Origin: Flavobacteriales bacterium 34_180_T64
GTDB lineage: Bacteria; Bacteroidota; Bacteroidia; Flavobacteriales; Flavobacteriaceae
Direction of reading: 5' to 3'
Assembly (NCBI GenBank): GCA_002162765.1
Contig: MAAR01000006.1
Span: forward strand, 62,001 to 126,000
DNA: 64,000 nucleotides
Shown here one piece after another: positions 33,375-42,992 of the stretch (the stretch's first letter is position 1; each line of letters begins with the position of its first letter). The position numbers and the translations under genes were made by a program. The notes beneath the pieces are model-generated. The model did no database searches. It was not told the origin of the DNA and was given only the letters and a program-made list of their open reading frames with translations.

Positions 33375-33823
33375 TGAAAAAAACTTTTATAACACTACTT
33401 TTTTTGGTTCTTACATTGAGTAGCTTTTCGCAAAGAAAAGAACGCGCAGAACGAATTAAAGCCTTAAAAATTGCATTTATTACTGAGCGTTTAGAATTAA
33501 CGGCAGATGAAGCACAACAGTTTTGGCCTGTATATAATGCTTTTGAAACTAAAAAAAATAACCTCAGAAAAGAAGGGCGAAAATTCAGAAAAAACTTAGA
33601 CATGGCATCTATGACAGATGATGAAGCGAAAGAATTAATTGACAGCATGCTGGCTATGGAATTGAAAAGGCATGAATTACATACCAAACAAATTAACGAT
33701 ATCTTAAAAGTACTTCCTGCTAAAAAGGTGATTCTACTAAAAGCAACTGAAGATGCGTTTAATAGACGGATGTTAGAGGAGATGAAAAAACGAAAAGATC
33801 AGTTTAGAAAAGGGAAACCATAA
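33374..33823 (+). CDS. Periplasmic Spy/CpxP-like sensor of the ECF system
   Basis: 149 residues with a signal peptide (about 1-19, ending SSFSQ) and an all-helical, highly charged mature part (LELTADEAQQFWPVYNAFE, MTDDEAKELIDSMLAMELK, VLPAKKVILLKATEDAFNR). This pattern is annotated in Bacteroidota as sensor of ECF-type sigma factor and resembles the Spy/CpxP/zinc-resistance chaperones. Its ATG overlaps the stop of the anti-sigma gene (TAATG). It probably titrates unfolded proteins or metal and signals to the membrane partner; this is inference. Confidence 0.8.
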   Translation: MKKTFITLLFLVLTLSSFSQRKERAERIKALKIAFITERLELTADEAQQFWPVYNAFETKKNNLRKEGRKFRKNLDMASMTDDEAKELIDSMLAMELKRHELHTKQINDILKVLPAKKVILLKATEDAFNRRMLEEMKKRKDQFRKGKP

Positions 33824-33942
33824 ATACGAAGATAAGCAAATGCTTCTCTTTTTTATTTCTACCAGAGTAGAATACTTTTCAAGCTAAAAACCGTGCATTT
33901 GCCAACATTATAAAAAATAGCCGTCATTTGATGGCTTTTACC

Positions 33943-33950
33943 TACCTTTG
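33943..33950 (+). promoter_or_regulatory. -7 box deciding the rsmB-like start
   Basis: TACCTTTG matches TAnnTTTG. Transcription would start near 33957, so in-frame ATGs at 33928 and 33952 lie before or at the transcript start, and the ATG at 33970 is favoured. Confidence 0.5.
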
Positions 33951-33969
33951 CATGCTAAATTTTTTTAGA

Positions 33970-35181
33970 ATGCGATTACACAGAAATTTATGTTTTGCCA
34001 CAGTTGATGGATTGCTTCAGATTTTTAATGAAGACATGTATGCTGATAAAGTTGTTCAACAATTACTAAAACGTGATAAACGTTGGGGAAGCCGAGATCG
34101 TGGTTTTGTGGCCGAAACCACATACGATATGGTCCGATGGAAGCGTTTGTATGCCGAAATTGCAAATGTAAAAGAACCCTTCAATAGAGATGAAATTTGG
34201 AGAATGTTTGCTGTTTGGGCTACCCTTAAAGGCATAAAACTTCCAGATTGGAAATATTTCGAAAATACACCTACCCGAAAAATAAAAGGCCGATTTGACG
34301 AATTCTCTCAAATTAGAAAATATCGCGAATCTATTCCTGATTGGATGGATGAACTTGGCGAAAAAGAATTAGGGAGTGACGTTTGGACTAAAGAAATTGC
34401 TGCACTCAATAAGCAAGCAGAAGTAGTTTTACGTGTAAATACACTGAAAGGTAACAAGGAGGAATTAAAATCTGAGTTATTCGATCTAGATTTTGATACT
34501 GAAGAATTGGACGGCTATCCAGATGCTTTAAAATTAAAAGAGCGCGCAAATGTTTTTACAACTGAAGCCTTTAAAAATGGAAAGTTTGAAGTTCAGGATG
34601 CATCTTCGCAATTAGTAGCAGAATTTCTAGATGTTAAACCCGGAATGAAAGTTGTTGACACATGTGCAGGAGCTGGTGGCAAAACATTGCATTTGGCATC
34701 TTTAATGGAAAATAAAGGACAGATTATTGCATTAGATATTTACGCCAATAAACTCAACGAACTGAAGCGAAGAGCTAAACGTGATGGCGCTTTTAATATC
34801 GAGACGCGACCTATTGAATCTACGAAAGTAATCAAAAAATTATATGATAAAGCAGACCGTGTTTTAATTGACGCGCCTTGTTCAGGTCTTGGCGTATTAC
34901 GTCGGAATCCTGATGCTAAATGGAAATTGAAACCCGAGTTTATTGAAAACATTAAGAAAACACAAGCTGAAATTTTGAACACCTATTCTAGAATGGTTAA
35001 ACCTGGAGGAAAATTAGTCTACGCTACGTGTTCAATATTACCTTCTGAAAACCAGGATCAGGTTAAAAAATTCTTAGACTCAAATAAAGAGTTTACGCTT
35101 GTAAAAGACAAAAAAGTGTTACCATCTAAATCTGGTTACGACGGATTTTATATGGCATTAATTGAAAAGAAAAATAAATAA
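33970..35181 (+). CDS. RsmB/NOP-type rRNA cytosine-C5 methyltransferase
   Basis: 403 residues from the ATG at 33970, chosen on promoter position and because MRLHRNL is the usual start in this family. The N-terminal helical domain (about 1-140) resembles the NusB-like RNA-binding part of RsmB. The Rossmann-fold SAM domain (about 200-400) has VVDTCAGAGGKTLHLA, the motif IV DAPCSGLGVLRRNPD and the motif VI catalytic Cys in YATCSILPSEN. RsmB makes m5C967 in 16S rRNA; I infer that specificity only loosely. The next gene's first possible start overlaps its stop codon. Confidence 0.88.
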   Translation: MRLHRNLCFATVDGLLQIFNEDMYADKVVQQLLKRDKRWGSRDRGFVAETTYDMVRWKRLYAEIANVKEPFNRDEIWRMFAVWATLKGIKLPDWKYFENTPTRKIKGRFDEFSQIRKYRESIPDWMDELGEKELGSDVWTKEIAALNKQAEVVLRVNTLKGNKEELKSELFDLDFDTEELDGYPDALKLKERANVFTTEAFKNGKFEVQDASSQLVAEFLDVKPGMKVVDTCAGAGGKTLHLASLMENKGQIIALDIYANKLNELKRRAKRDGAFNIETRPIESTKVIKKLYDKADRVLIDAPCSGLGVLRRNPDAKWKLKPEFIENIKKTQAEILNTYSRMVKPGGKLVYATCSILPSENQDQVKKFLDSNKEFTLVKDKKVLPSKSGYDGFYMALIEKKNK

Positions 35182-35186
35182 TGTAT

Positions 35187-36977
35187 ATGAAAAAAATTTA
35201 CACATTACTTCTAATTATAGTTACTACTACTACAACTTTTGCACAAATACCTTCTAATTATTGGGATACCGCAGATGGCCTTACTGGTTTTACCCTTAAA
35301 ACGGAATTAAGAGATATTATTACAGCCAATTATGACCAACAATCTTATGGTGACTTGCTTACTGGTTATGTAAGCACTCACAGTGATGTAGCGACCTCTT
35401 CTGGATCTCAGTATGATAATGACGGATCGGTTTTGTTATACTATACTGAAAAACCTACATTGATAGATTCATATAGCTATAATCATGGTTCCATGAATTG
35501 TGGTAATTACGACAGTGAAGCAGATTGCTATAACAGAGAGCATATTGTACCACAATCGACCTTTGGCAGTTCATTACCTATGCAATCTGATATACACCAT
35601 GTCGTTCCTAGTGATGGTTACGTTAATGGTCAACGTGGAAATCTCCCATTTGGAATCGTTGGTTCAGCTAACTACACGTCTGATAATGGTTCTAAAAGAG
35701 GATCTAGTGTAGTTCCTGGCTATTCAGGTTCTGTATTTGAACCTATTGATGAATTTAAAGGAGATGTTGCGAGAGCACTTCTTTATTTTGCTGTGAGATA
35801 CCAAAATAATGTAGACACCTATAGTTGGGATATGTTTAATGGAACTGAAAATCAGGTTTTCGAAACTTGGGCTTTAGACATGCTATTAGATTGGCATTAT
35901 AATGTTGACCCTGTTGATCAAAGAGAACGTGACAGAAATAATGCAGCGTATATATTTCAAAATAATGCAAATCCATTTGTAGACCATCCAGAATATGCTA
36001 ATTTAATTTGGAATCCAACACCAGATACTGAAGCTCCAACTGATCCTACAAATTTAGTAGCATCTAATCCAACCGATAATTCTATAGACTTAACATGGAC
36101 AGCTTCTACAGACAATATAGGAGTAAGCTCATATGATATATATGTCGATGGCTCAAATGATTTTAATGTTTCAGCATCGTCATTTACTGTTGTTGGATTA
36201 GATCCTGATACTAATTACTGTTTTACAGTTAAAGCGAAAGATGCCGCTGGAAATGAATCTGAGTTTAGCAATCAAGATTGTGAAACGACAACTGATAATG
36301 GTTCTGGATCGATATGTACAACGGAAACTTTTGAAAACATTCCTGCCAATTCAGGTTCATATGATTTAAGAGAGTGGACTGGTGATAATGGATTAATGTG
36401 GAGTGCTACAGATGCTAGAACAGATCAAACCCTAAATAGCAGATCAATAACCGTAAGAAATGGCGCGTTAACAGCTCCTACTACAGTTGGTGGAATTGGT
36501 GATTTGACAGTGACTACGCAATTGGTCTTTTCAGGTTCAGCAGGTACTTTTGACCTAAAAGTTAACGGTGTTTCTGTTGGGACAATTCCTTATGATACTA
36601 CTGTGCAAACCACAACTATCAACAATATTAATGTTGAAGATAATGTCGATATCGTTTTTGATTCTAATAGTTCAGGGTCGAACAGAGTTAGATTTGATGA
36701 TTTATCATGGACCTGTTATTCAGCTTTAAGTATTGATGATTTTGAATTAGGATCAGTTAAAATGCATCCTAATCCAGTAGATTCTAATTTACATTTAAAT
36801 CTTAATTCTACAATTGAAACTACAGTAATCATCTATACTATTCTAGGTAAACGTATCGTTTCAAAAACGATACATGGTGATTCAATTTTAAATTTAGAAC
36901 ACCTAAATCAAGGGATGTATATCATTAAAATAACTCAAGGAAATTCTTCGATTACAAGAAAATTGATTAAAAACTAA
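35187..36977 (+). CDS. Secreted endonuclease I with Fn3 and T9SS domains
   Basis: 596 residues. Signal peptide 1-20 (MKKIYTLLLI, ending TFAQ); an ATG at 35181 adds two residues. The endonuclease I domain (about 30-265) has the His-Me finger NREHIVPQS (His119) and QSDIHHVVPSDGYVNGQRGN. A fibronectin type III domain follows (about 278-370, TNLVASNPTDNSIDLTW). A beta-sandwich module (about 375-515) and a type A T9SS sorting domain (last about 75; HPNPVDSNLHLNL, LNQGMYIIKI, KLIKN) complete it. It probably digests extracellular DNA for nutrients or biofilm turnover. A strong terminator follows. Confidence 0.92.
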   Translation: MKKIYTLLLIIVTTTTTFAQIPSNYWDTADGLTGFTLKTELRDIITANYDQQSYGDLLTGYVSTHSDVATSSGSQYDNDGSVLLYYTEKPTLIDSYSYNHGSMNCGNYDSEADCYNREHIVPQSTFGSSLPMQSDIHHVVPSDGYVNGQRGNLPFGIVGSANYTSDNGSKRGSSVVPGYSGSVFEPIDEFKGDVARALLYFAVRYQNNVDTYSWDMFNGTENQVFETWALDMLLDWHYNVDPVDQRERDRNNAAYIFQNNANPFVDHPEYANLIWNPTPDTEAPTDPTNLVASNPTDNSIDLTWTASTDNIGVSSYDIYVDGSNDFNVSASSFTVVGLDPDTNYCFTVKAKDAAGNESEFSNQDCETTTDNGSGSICTTETFENIPANSGSYDLREWTGDNGLMWSATDARTDQTLNSRSITVRNGALTAPTTVGGIGDLTVTTQLVFSGSAGTFDLKVNGVSVGTIPYDTTVQTTTINNINVEDNVDIVFDSNSSGSNRVRFDDLSWTCYSALSIDDFELGSVKMHPNPVDSNLHLNLNSTIETTVIIYTILGKRIVSKTIHGDSILNLEHLNQGMYIIKITQGNSSITRKLIKN

Positions 36978-36998
36978 TCCTTTTGAAGCATAAATTGA

Positions 36999-37027
36999 AA
37001 AGCGACTTTAATCAGTCGCTTTTTTTT
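36999..37027 (+). terminator. Rho-independent terminator
   Basis: Perfect 10-base stem AAAAGCGACT (36999-37008) with AGTCGCTTTT (37015-37024), followed by T. It ends the endonuclease transcript. Confidence 0.88.
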
Positions 37028-37097
37028 ATGGTTAATAAAGCGTGAATAACTCATAAATTAAGTCCACTATTTCAATAGAAAATACAACTAAAAAAAT

Positions 37098-37105
37098 TAA
37101 ATTTG
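37098..37105 (+). promoter_or_regulatory. Candidate -7 box for purL
   Basis: TAAATTTG lies 33 bases before the purL start. No convincing -33 element was found. Confidence 0.45.
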
Positions 37106-37138
37106 CACTTTGTAAAACACAACACAAACTAAGACATA

Positions 37139-40100
37139 ATGATTCATTTCTTTGGAAACACAAACAGTAAAATTCTTGCTGTTCAAACAACAAAAGAATT
37201 ATCAACTGAGACCATCTCAAAATTGACATGGTTATTTGGCAACCAGCCAAAAATTGAACTAGCATCTCTCGATGCTTTTTTTGTTGGCCCACGTGCAGCT
37301 ATGATTACGCCTTGGAGTACTAATGCCGTTGAAATCACCCAAAATATGGGTGTTACCGATATTATCCGAATAGAAGAATTTAAGGCTATCCCTGAAAATT
37401 TTTCCGAGTTCGATCCTATGATATCTGAAAAATATAAGGGTCTTAATCAAGACTCATTTTCAATTCACATTGAGCCGGAATCAATTATTGAGATTAATGA
37501 TATTTCGGCTTACAATCAAAAAGAAGGTTTAGCTCTTAATGATGAAGAAATTGAATATCTCGAAGGCATTGCGGAAAAAATCGGTAGAAAATTAACCGAC
37601 TCGGAAGTATTTGGGTTTTCACAAGTTAATTCTGAACATTGTCGTCATAAAATTTTTAATGGGACTTTCATTATTGATGGTGAAGAAAAACCAACATCAT
37701 TATTCAAATTAATTAAAGAAACTTCAAAACAACATCCTAACGATATTGTTTCGGCATACAAAGATAATGTAGCATTTATTAAAGGTCCGAATGTTGAACA
37801 ATTTGCTCCAAAAACTGCTGATAAACCAGATTATTATCAAACTCAAATGTTTGATTCTGTAATCTCAATAAAAGCTGAAACTCATAACTTCCCAACTACA
37901 GTAGAACCTTTTAATGGTGCTGCCACAGGATCGGGAGGCGAAATTAGAGATCGACTTGCTGGAGGAAAAGGCTCATTACCTTTAGCTGGTACTGCGGTTT
38001 ATATGACTTCCTATTCGCGTCTCGAATCAGAAAGACCTTGGGAACAAAAAATGGAAGAACGACCATGGTTGTATCAAACTCCAATGGACATTTTAATTAA
38101 AGCATCAAATGGTGCGTCTGACTTTGGAAATAAATTTGGTCAACCTCTAATTTGCGGATCAGTGCTCACCTTTGAACATGAAGAAGATGCTAGAAAACTA
38201 GGTTTCGACAAAGTTATAATGCAAGCTGGAGGTATTGGATATGGAAAAGCTGAACAAGCTATTAAAGATACACCTCAAGAAGGCGACAAAATCGTTATTC
38301 TTGGTGGTGAAAACTATCGCATTGGTATGGGAGGAGCGGCTGTTTCTTCAGCGGATACAGGTGAGTTTTCATCTGGAATAGAACTAAACGCTGTACAACG
38401 ATCTAATCCTGAAATGCAAAAACGTGCCGCTAATGCTGTACGTGGTATGGTAGAAAGTGACGAAAATTATATCGTTTCAATTCATGATCATGGTGCAGGT
38501 GGTCACCTAAATTGTTTAAGTGAATTAGTTGAGGACACAGGCGGTCATATTAATTTAGATAAGTTACCTGTTGGCGACCCGACCTTATCTGCTAAAGAAA
38601 TAATAGGTAATGAATCTCAAGAACGTATGGGACTTGTTATTTCAGAAAAGCATATTGAAACACTGCAAAAAATTGCCGATCGCGAACGTTCTCCTATGTA
38701 TACTGTTGGTGATGTAACAGGAAATCCCCGATTCACTTTCGAATCGAAAACAAATGGCGACAAACCTATGGATTTAGACATGATTGATATGTTTGGGAGT
38801 TCTCCAAAAACAATCATGACTGACAAAACTATCATAAGAAATTATGACGAAATTTCTTATGATAAAAATAAATTTTACGATTATTTAGATCAATTGTTAC
38901 AATTAGAGGCAGTAGCTTGTAAAGATTGGCTAACAAATAAAGTAGATCGATGTGTTGGCGGTAAAGTCGCTAAACAACAATGTGCTGGTCCATTGCAATT
39001 ACCTCTTAATAATGTTGGCGTTATGGCGCTTGATTACAAAGGAAAAGAAGGTATTGCAACGTCAATTGGGCACGCTCCTATTTCCGGATTGATAAATCCA
39101 GCAGCCGGTAGCAGAAATGCAATTACCGAATCACTAACCAACATAATTTGGGCGCCTTTAAAGGAAGGACTAAATAGCATATCACTATCTGCAAATTGGA
39201 TGTGGCCTTGCAAAAATGAAGGAGAAGATGCCAGACTTTATGAAGCAGTAAAAGCAGTTTCAGAGTTTGCTATTGATTTAGGCATTAATGTTCCTACAGG
39301 AAAGGATTCATTATCAATGAAACAAAAGTATCCTAATGAGGATGTAATATCTCCAGGAACAGTTATAATTTCAGCCGCGGCGAATTGCAATGATATCTCT
39401 AAAGTAGTTGAACCTGTTTTTCAAAAAAATGCAGGAGACATCTATTATATAAATCTTACTCAAGATAACTTTAAACTTGGTGGAAGTTCTTTTGCGCAAA
39501 TAGTGAATACCATTGGAAACGAAACTCCTGATGTAAAAGATGCTGCCTATGTCAAAACTGTGTTTAATGTTATACAAGATCTAATTAGAGACGAGAAAAT
39601 CGTTGCAGGTCATGATGTAGCGTCTGGAGGATTAATTACCAGCTTACTTGAACTTTGTTTTGCCGACAATCAATTAGGAGCGGAATTAGACCTTTCTGGC
39701 TTAAATGAAAGCGATTCTTTTAAAATTCTATTCTCTGAGAATTCAGGAATTATTATTCAAGCTAAAGACAAATCATTAGAAGCAACTCTTTCAGCCTCAA
39801 ATATTGAATTTCATAATATTGGAAAAGTAATCGATGACGATGTGTTAAGTATTATCAATGGCGCTGAAGTATTTACCATGACTGTATCTCGTTTACGCGA
39901 CATGTGGTACAAAACCTCATATCTTCTAGATCAAAAACAAACGGCTAACAATTTAGCTAACGCACGATTCAACAATTATAAGAAGCAACCTTTAAATTAT
40001 ACATTTCCTAGTCATTTTAATGGGAAACTACCGAATATAAATAATGCAAGTCCACGTCCAAAAGCAGCCATTTTAAGAGAAAAAGGAAGTAATTCTGAAC

Positions 40101-40819
40101 GTGAAATGGCCAATGCAATGTATTTAGCAGGATTCGATGTTAAAGATGTTCATATGACCGATTTAATATCAGGTCGAGAAACATTAGAAGACATTCAATT
40201 TATTGGCGCTGTCGGAGGCTTTTCAAACTCAGATGTTTTAGGATCTGCCAAAGGATGGGCTGGTGCTTTTAAATATAACGAAAAAGCAAATACTGCGCTT
40301 AAAAACTTTTTCGAAAGAGAAGACACCCTATCTATCGGAATTTGTAATGGTGCACAGTTATGGATGGAATTAGACCTCATAAATCCAGAGCATGATGTCC
40401 ATGGCAAACTAACGTATAACGATTCTCATAAACATGAAAGTTCGTTTACCTCTGTAAAAATTCAGAATAATAATTCTGTCATGTTATCTTCGCTATCAGG
40501 CTCAACATTAGGGGTATGGATTTCACATGGAGAAGGCAAATACAACCTGCCATATGCAGAAGACAAATACAATATTGTAGCTAAATATGGGTATGCTGAA
40601 TATCCGCATAATCCAAATGGATCAGACTTTAATACAGCTATGATGTGTGATAACACTGGAAGACATTTAGTAACCATGCCGCATATTGAGCGCTCTACGT
40701 TCCAATGGAATTGGGCACATTATCCAGCACATAGAAATGATGAAGTCTCACCTTGGCTAGAAGCGTTTGTAAATGCTCATAAATGGATTAAAAACAATCA
40801 TTTTATAAAGAATCATTAG
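37139..40819 (+). CDS. purL: Phosphoribosylformylglycinamidine synthase (single-chain)
   Basis: 1226-residue fused FGAM synthase of purine synthesis, converting FGAR, glutamine and ATP to FGAM. It has the N-terminal PurS-like part (1-150), the linker and AIRS-type synthetase core (FSQVNSEHCRHKIFNG; KAETHNFPTTVEPFNGAATG; HDHGAGGHLNCLSELVEDTG), and the C-terminal class I glutaminase (about 960-1226) with nucleophile Cys in GICNGAQLW and the His/Glu pair near MPHIERSTFQWNW. This is the long gammaproteobacterial/Bacteroidota form rather than separate PurS, PurQ and PurL. It stands alone with its own promoter. Confidence 0.97.
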   Translation: MIHFFGNTNSKILAVQTTKELSTETISKLTWLFGNQPKIELASLDAFFVGPRAAMITPWSTNAVEITQNMGVTDIIRIEEFKAIPENFSEFDPMISEKYKGLNQDSFSIHIEPESIIEINDISAYNQKEGLALNDEEIEYLEGIAEKIGRKLTDSEVFGFSQVNSEHCRHKIFNGTFIIDGEEKPTSLFKLIKETSKQHPNDIVSAYKDNVAFIKGPNVEQFAPKTADKPDYYQTQMFDSVISIKAETHNFPTTVEPFNGAATGSGGEIRDRLAGGKGSLPLAGTAVYMTSYSRLESERPWEQKMEERPWLYQTPMDILIKASNGASDFGNKFGQPLICGSVLTFEHEEDARKLGFDKVIMQAGGIGYGKAEQAIKDTPQEGDKIVILGGENYRIGMGGAAVSSADTGEFSSGIELNAVQRSNPEMQKRAANAVRGMVESDENYIVSIHDHGAGGHLNCLSELVEDTGGHINLDKLPVGDPTLSAKEIIGNESQERMGLVISEKHIETLQKIADRERSPMYTVGDVTGNPRFTFESKTNGDKPMDLDMIDMFGSSPKTIMTDKTIIRNYDEISYDKNKFYDYLDQLLQLEAVACKDWLTNKVDRCVGGKVAKQQCAGPLQLPLNNVGVMALDYKGKEGIATSIGHAPISGLINPAAGSRNAITESLTNIIWAPLKEGLNSISLSANWMWPCKNEGEDARLYEAVKAVSEFAIDLGINVPTGKDSLSMKQKYPNEDVISPGTVIISAAANCNDISKVVEPVFQKNAGDIYYINLTQDNFKLGGSSFAQIVNTIGNETPDVKDAAYVKTVFNVIQDLIRDEKIVAGHDVASGGLITSLLELCFADNQLGAELDLSGLNESDSFKILFSENSGIIIQAKDKSLEATLSASNIEFHNIGKVIDDDVLSIINGAEVFTMTVSRLRDMWYKTSYLLDQKQTANNLANARFNNYKKQPLNYTFPSHFNGKLPNINNASPRPKAAILREKGSNSEREMANAMYLAGFDVKDVHMTDLISGRETLEDIQFIGAVGGFSNSDVLGSAKGWAGAFKYNEKANTALKNFFEREDTLSIGICNGAQLWMELDLINPEHDVHGKLTYNDSHKHESSFTSVKIQNNNSVMLSSLSGSTLGVWISHGEGKYNLPYAEDKYNIVAKYGYAEYPHNPNGSDFNTAMMCDNTGRHLVTMPHIERSTFQWNWAHYPAHRNDEVSPWLEAFVNAHKWIKNNHFIKNH

Positions 40820-41094
40820 GATTAATATGTTGTCTTAATTCATTGCAATTCGTTGACCGTTTTTACATATAACACTTAGGAAATGCCCTACAGTCCATTT
40901 TCATATGTCGTCAAAATTAACTATATTTAAAGTTCTAATAAATAGCATTTTATAATATTCTCCCCTTTTAAAATTTAAATGTGATATAGCGTATCTAAAC
41001 TATTTTACTTTATAGTTTTTAGTATTCGTTAATTACCTTAAAACATAACCCCTTCAATTACTGTAAATATTGACCTTCTCAACATATCACAATT
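40820..41094. other. 275-base spacer, no gene seen
   Basis: AT-rich region between purL and the response regulator. It has no open frame of interest, no tRNA-like arms and no clear terminator hairpin after purL. It probably holds the regulator's promoter, which I cannot pinpoint. Confidence 0.4.
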
Positions 41095-41730
41095 ATGATA
41101 CATGTTGTTGCTACAGATGATCATTTAATGGTGCTTAAAGGATTAGAAGCCATGCTAAATTCCTGCAAGGATATTTGTTTTGTTTCTTGCTGTCATAATG
41201 GAGAAGAGACCTTAACAAAAATACCAATTATAAATCCGGATGTATTACTACTAGATATTAATCTACCTGACATAAGCGGCATAGAACTATGCAAAATACT
41301 CCATAAAAAATATCCAAAACTCCATATTATAGCACTTACCAATTTTAGAGAATCTTCATTCGTAAAAAACATGATCAAAAATGGAGCCGACGGATACCTC
41401 TTAAAAAATGTTAACAGAGAAGAACTTGAGTTAGCCATTAAGCAGGTCTATAAAGGAAAGCAGTATTTACAAAAAACTATTCAGAAACAGTTACTCAATG
41501 AATCCATTGGTGTTGTAACACGTAAAACATTTATTCCAAAATTGACACGGCGTGAAGGCGAAGTACTAAACTTAATTGCTGAAGAACATACCACCAATGA
41601 AATTGCAGAAAAACTATTTGTTTCACCTAAAACAATAGAATGTCATCGCATGCACTTAATTCAAAAACTTGAAGTTCGTAATACGGCTGGCCTCATGCGC
41701 ACTGCCTTAGAAAAAGGATTAATAAAATAA
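41095..41730 (+). CDS. Orphan NarL/FixJ-type response regulator
   Basis: 211 residues: a receiver domain (1-120) with acidic pocket Asp8-Asp9, phosphoacceptor Asp54 (LLLDINLPD), a Thr in ALTNF and Lys in YLLKNVN, then a LuxR-type HTH (about 148-208: LTRREGEVLNLIAEEHTTNEIAEKLFVSPKTIECHRMHLIQKL). No histidine kinase is adjacent. The next genes encode a secreted protein, a giant repeat adhesin and a PorP/SprF protein, so it is a likely local regulator. An inverted pair of GGGAAAACC motifs lies between it and that operon (41797-41835). Confidence 0.92.
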   Translation: MIHVVATDDHLMVLKGLEAMLNSCKDICFVSCCHNGEETLTKIPIINPDVLLLDINLPDISGIELCKILHKKYPKLHIIALTNFRESSFVKNMIKNGADGYLLKNVNREELELAIKQVYKGKQYLQKTIQKQLLNESIGVVTRKTFIPKLTRREGEVLNLIAEEHTTNEIAEKLFVSPKTIECHRMHLIQKLEVRNTAGLMRTALEKGLIK

Positions 41731-41796
41731 TAGCAATTGGCTTAAAAAGCACATACTTTACTCTAAACTTTACTTATAGGAATCATTTATAAAAAC

Positions 41797-41835
41797 TAGG
41801 GAAAACCCCTATTTATCAATTTATAGGTTTTCCCC
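41797..41835. promoter_or_regulatory. GGGAAAACC inverted-repeat element before the adhesin operon
   Basis: GGGAAAACC (41799-41807) and its exact complement GGTTTTCCC (41826-41834) are spaced by 18 bases. The first copy is itself a palindrome, TAGGG-AAAAC-CCCTA (41797-41811). NarL-type regulators bind short inverted repeats, and an orphan one is encoded immediately upstream. It could also fold as an RNA hairpin, but no T run follows, so termination is unlikely. Confidence 0.5.
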
Positions 41836-41897
41836 GATTCATTTTATCTGGTATTTCTTTAAATTTTAGTACTCATTATTAACTAATCTTTATAATC

Positions 41898-42974
41898 ATG
41901 AAAAAATTTCTCTTTTTCATTGTATTACTGGTTGGGTCTAGTTTTACAATACAAGCACAAACTGTTCGAATCGTAGATAATAACCAAGGCGCCGCTACAG
42001 GCTTTACTACTATTGATGCTGCGATTCAAGCCTCACAACCTATGGATACTATTTATGTACAACCGTCACCCAACACCTATCCTAATGTAAATATTAATAA
42101 GCCTATAAATATTTATGGTATAGGGCATAATCCTGAATTAAATGCGGGACAATATGCATATATTCATACGATAACATTCTCTGGAGCCGCTTCAGGAACT
42201 AAAATATCCGGATTATTTATTACCACTTTAAACCTAAATACCAATAATACGAATCATGATGTGGTAATTACAAATAATCGCTTCAATGGAACAATAACCG
42301 GAAGATCAAACACGAGTCAAACGAATAATATAGTGATTTCAGGAAATTACTTTGAACATGGTAGCACTAATTTTATAGATAATAACCTTGGTCAGAACTG
42401 GATTATATCAAATAACCTCATGCAAAGGTCAGGAACAAATTGGTCATGGAATTTAGTTACTGATTTAAATAATACCACAATATTTAATAACAACATCATT
42501 TTATCACGACAAATTGGGGATACAAATCAACAAGTTGAAATTTTTGCAACGTGTAATGGAACACAGATCTCCAATAACATCATTATTTTTACTGGGAATA
42601 GTGTGGCAAATATGAATATAGGTGCTAATTTATCCTTAACTTTTAACAATAACCTTACTTATAGTGTAGTCACTGCTTTTGATGCTTTAGGCGGCAGTAA
42701 TTTTGATGATGTCGACCCTCAATTTGTATCCTTCGATCCAAATAATTCATTGAATAACACCACTCACGACTACAACATACAAGGCGGTGCACCACACGAA
42801 AATATGGGAAGCGATGGTAATAATCTAGGCGTTATGAATGGGGTTTTCCCTTTCAGTTTACGTGGCTACCCAACAGAGCTTCCATATTTAACCGACTTTG
42901 TGATATTCAACAATATATTAAGTGAAGGTACCGACTTGAACATAAATATAAAAGCTGACGCGAATAACAACTAA
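41898..42974 (+). CDS. Secreted parallel beta-helix-like protein
   Basis: 358 residues. Signal peptide about 1-20 (ending IQAQ). The body is Asn-rich with repeating short strands (NHDVVITNNRFNGTITG, NNIVISGNYFEHG, NWIISNNLMQRSG, GTQISNNIIIFTGN), the pattern of right-handed beta-helix proteins such as pectate-lyase-like and NosD-type folds. No catalytic residues are evident. The C-terminus (LNINIKADANNN) has no type A or type B T9SS sorting domain. It lies 18 bases before the adhesin gene and is probably co-transcribed with it. Function unknown. Confidence 0.78.
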   Translation: MKKFLFFIVLLVGSSFTIQAQTVRIVDNNQGAATGFTTIDAAIQASQPMDTIYVQPSPNTYPNVNINKPINIYGIGHNPELNAGQYAYIHTITFSGAASGTKISGLFITTLNLNTNNTNHDVVITNNRFNGTITGRSNTSQTNNIVISGNYFEHGSTNFIDNNLGQNWIISNNLMQRSGTNWSWNLVTDLNNTTIFNNNIILSRQIGDTNQQVEIFATCNGTQISNNIIIFTGNSVANMNIGANLSLTFNNNLTYSVVTAFDALGGSNFDDVDPQFVSFDPNNSLNNTTHDYNIQGGAPHENMGSDGNNLGVMNGVFPFSLRGYPTELPYLTDFVIFNNILSEGTDLNINIKADANNN

Positions 42975-42992
42975 CCTTTAAAGTTTAATACA

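Noticed and set aside
41799-41834. Terminator of the response regulator gene
   Set aside because: The hairpin has an 18-base loop and is followed by CGATTCATTTTATC rather than a T run, so a regulatory site is more likely.
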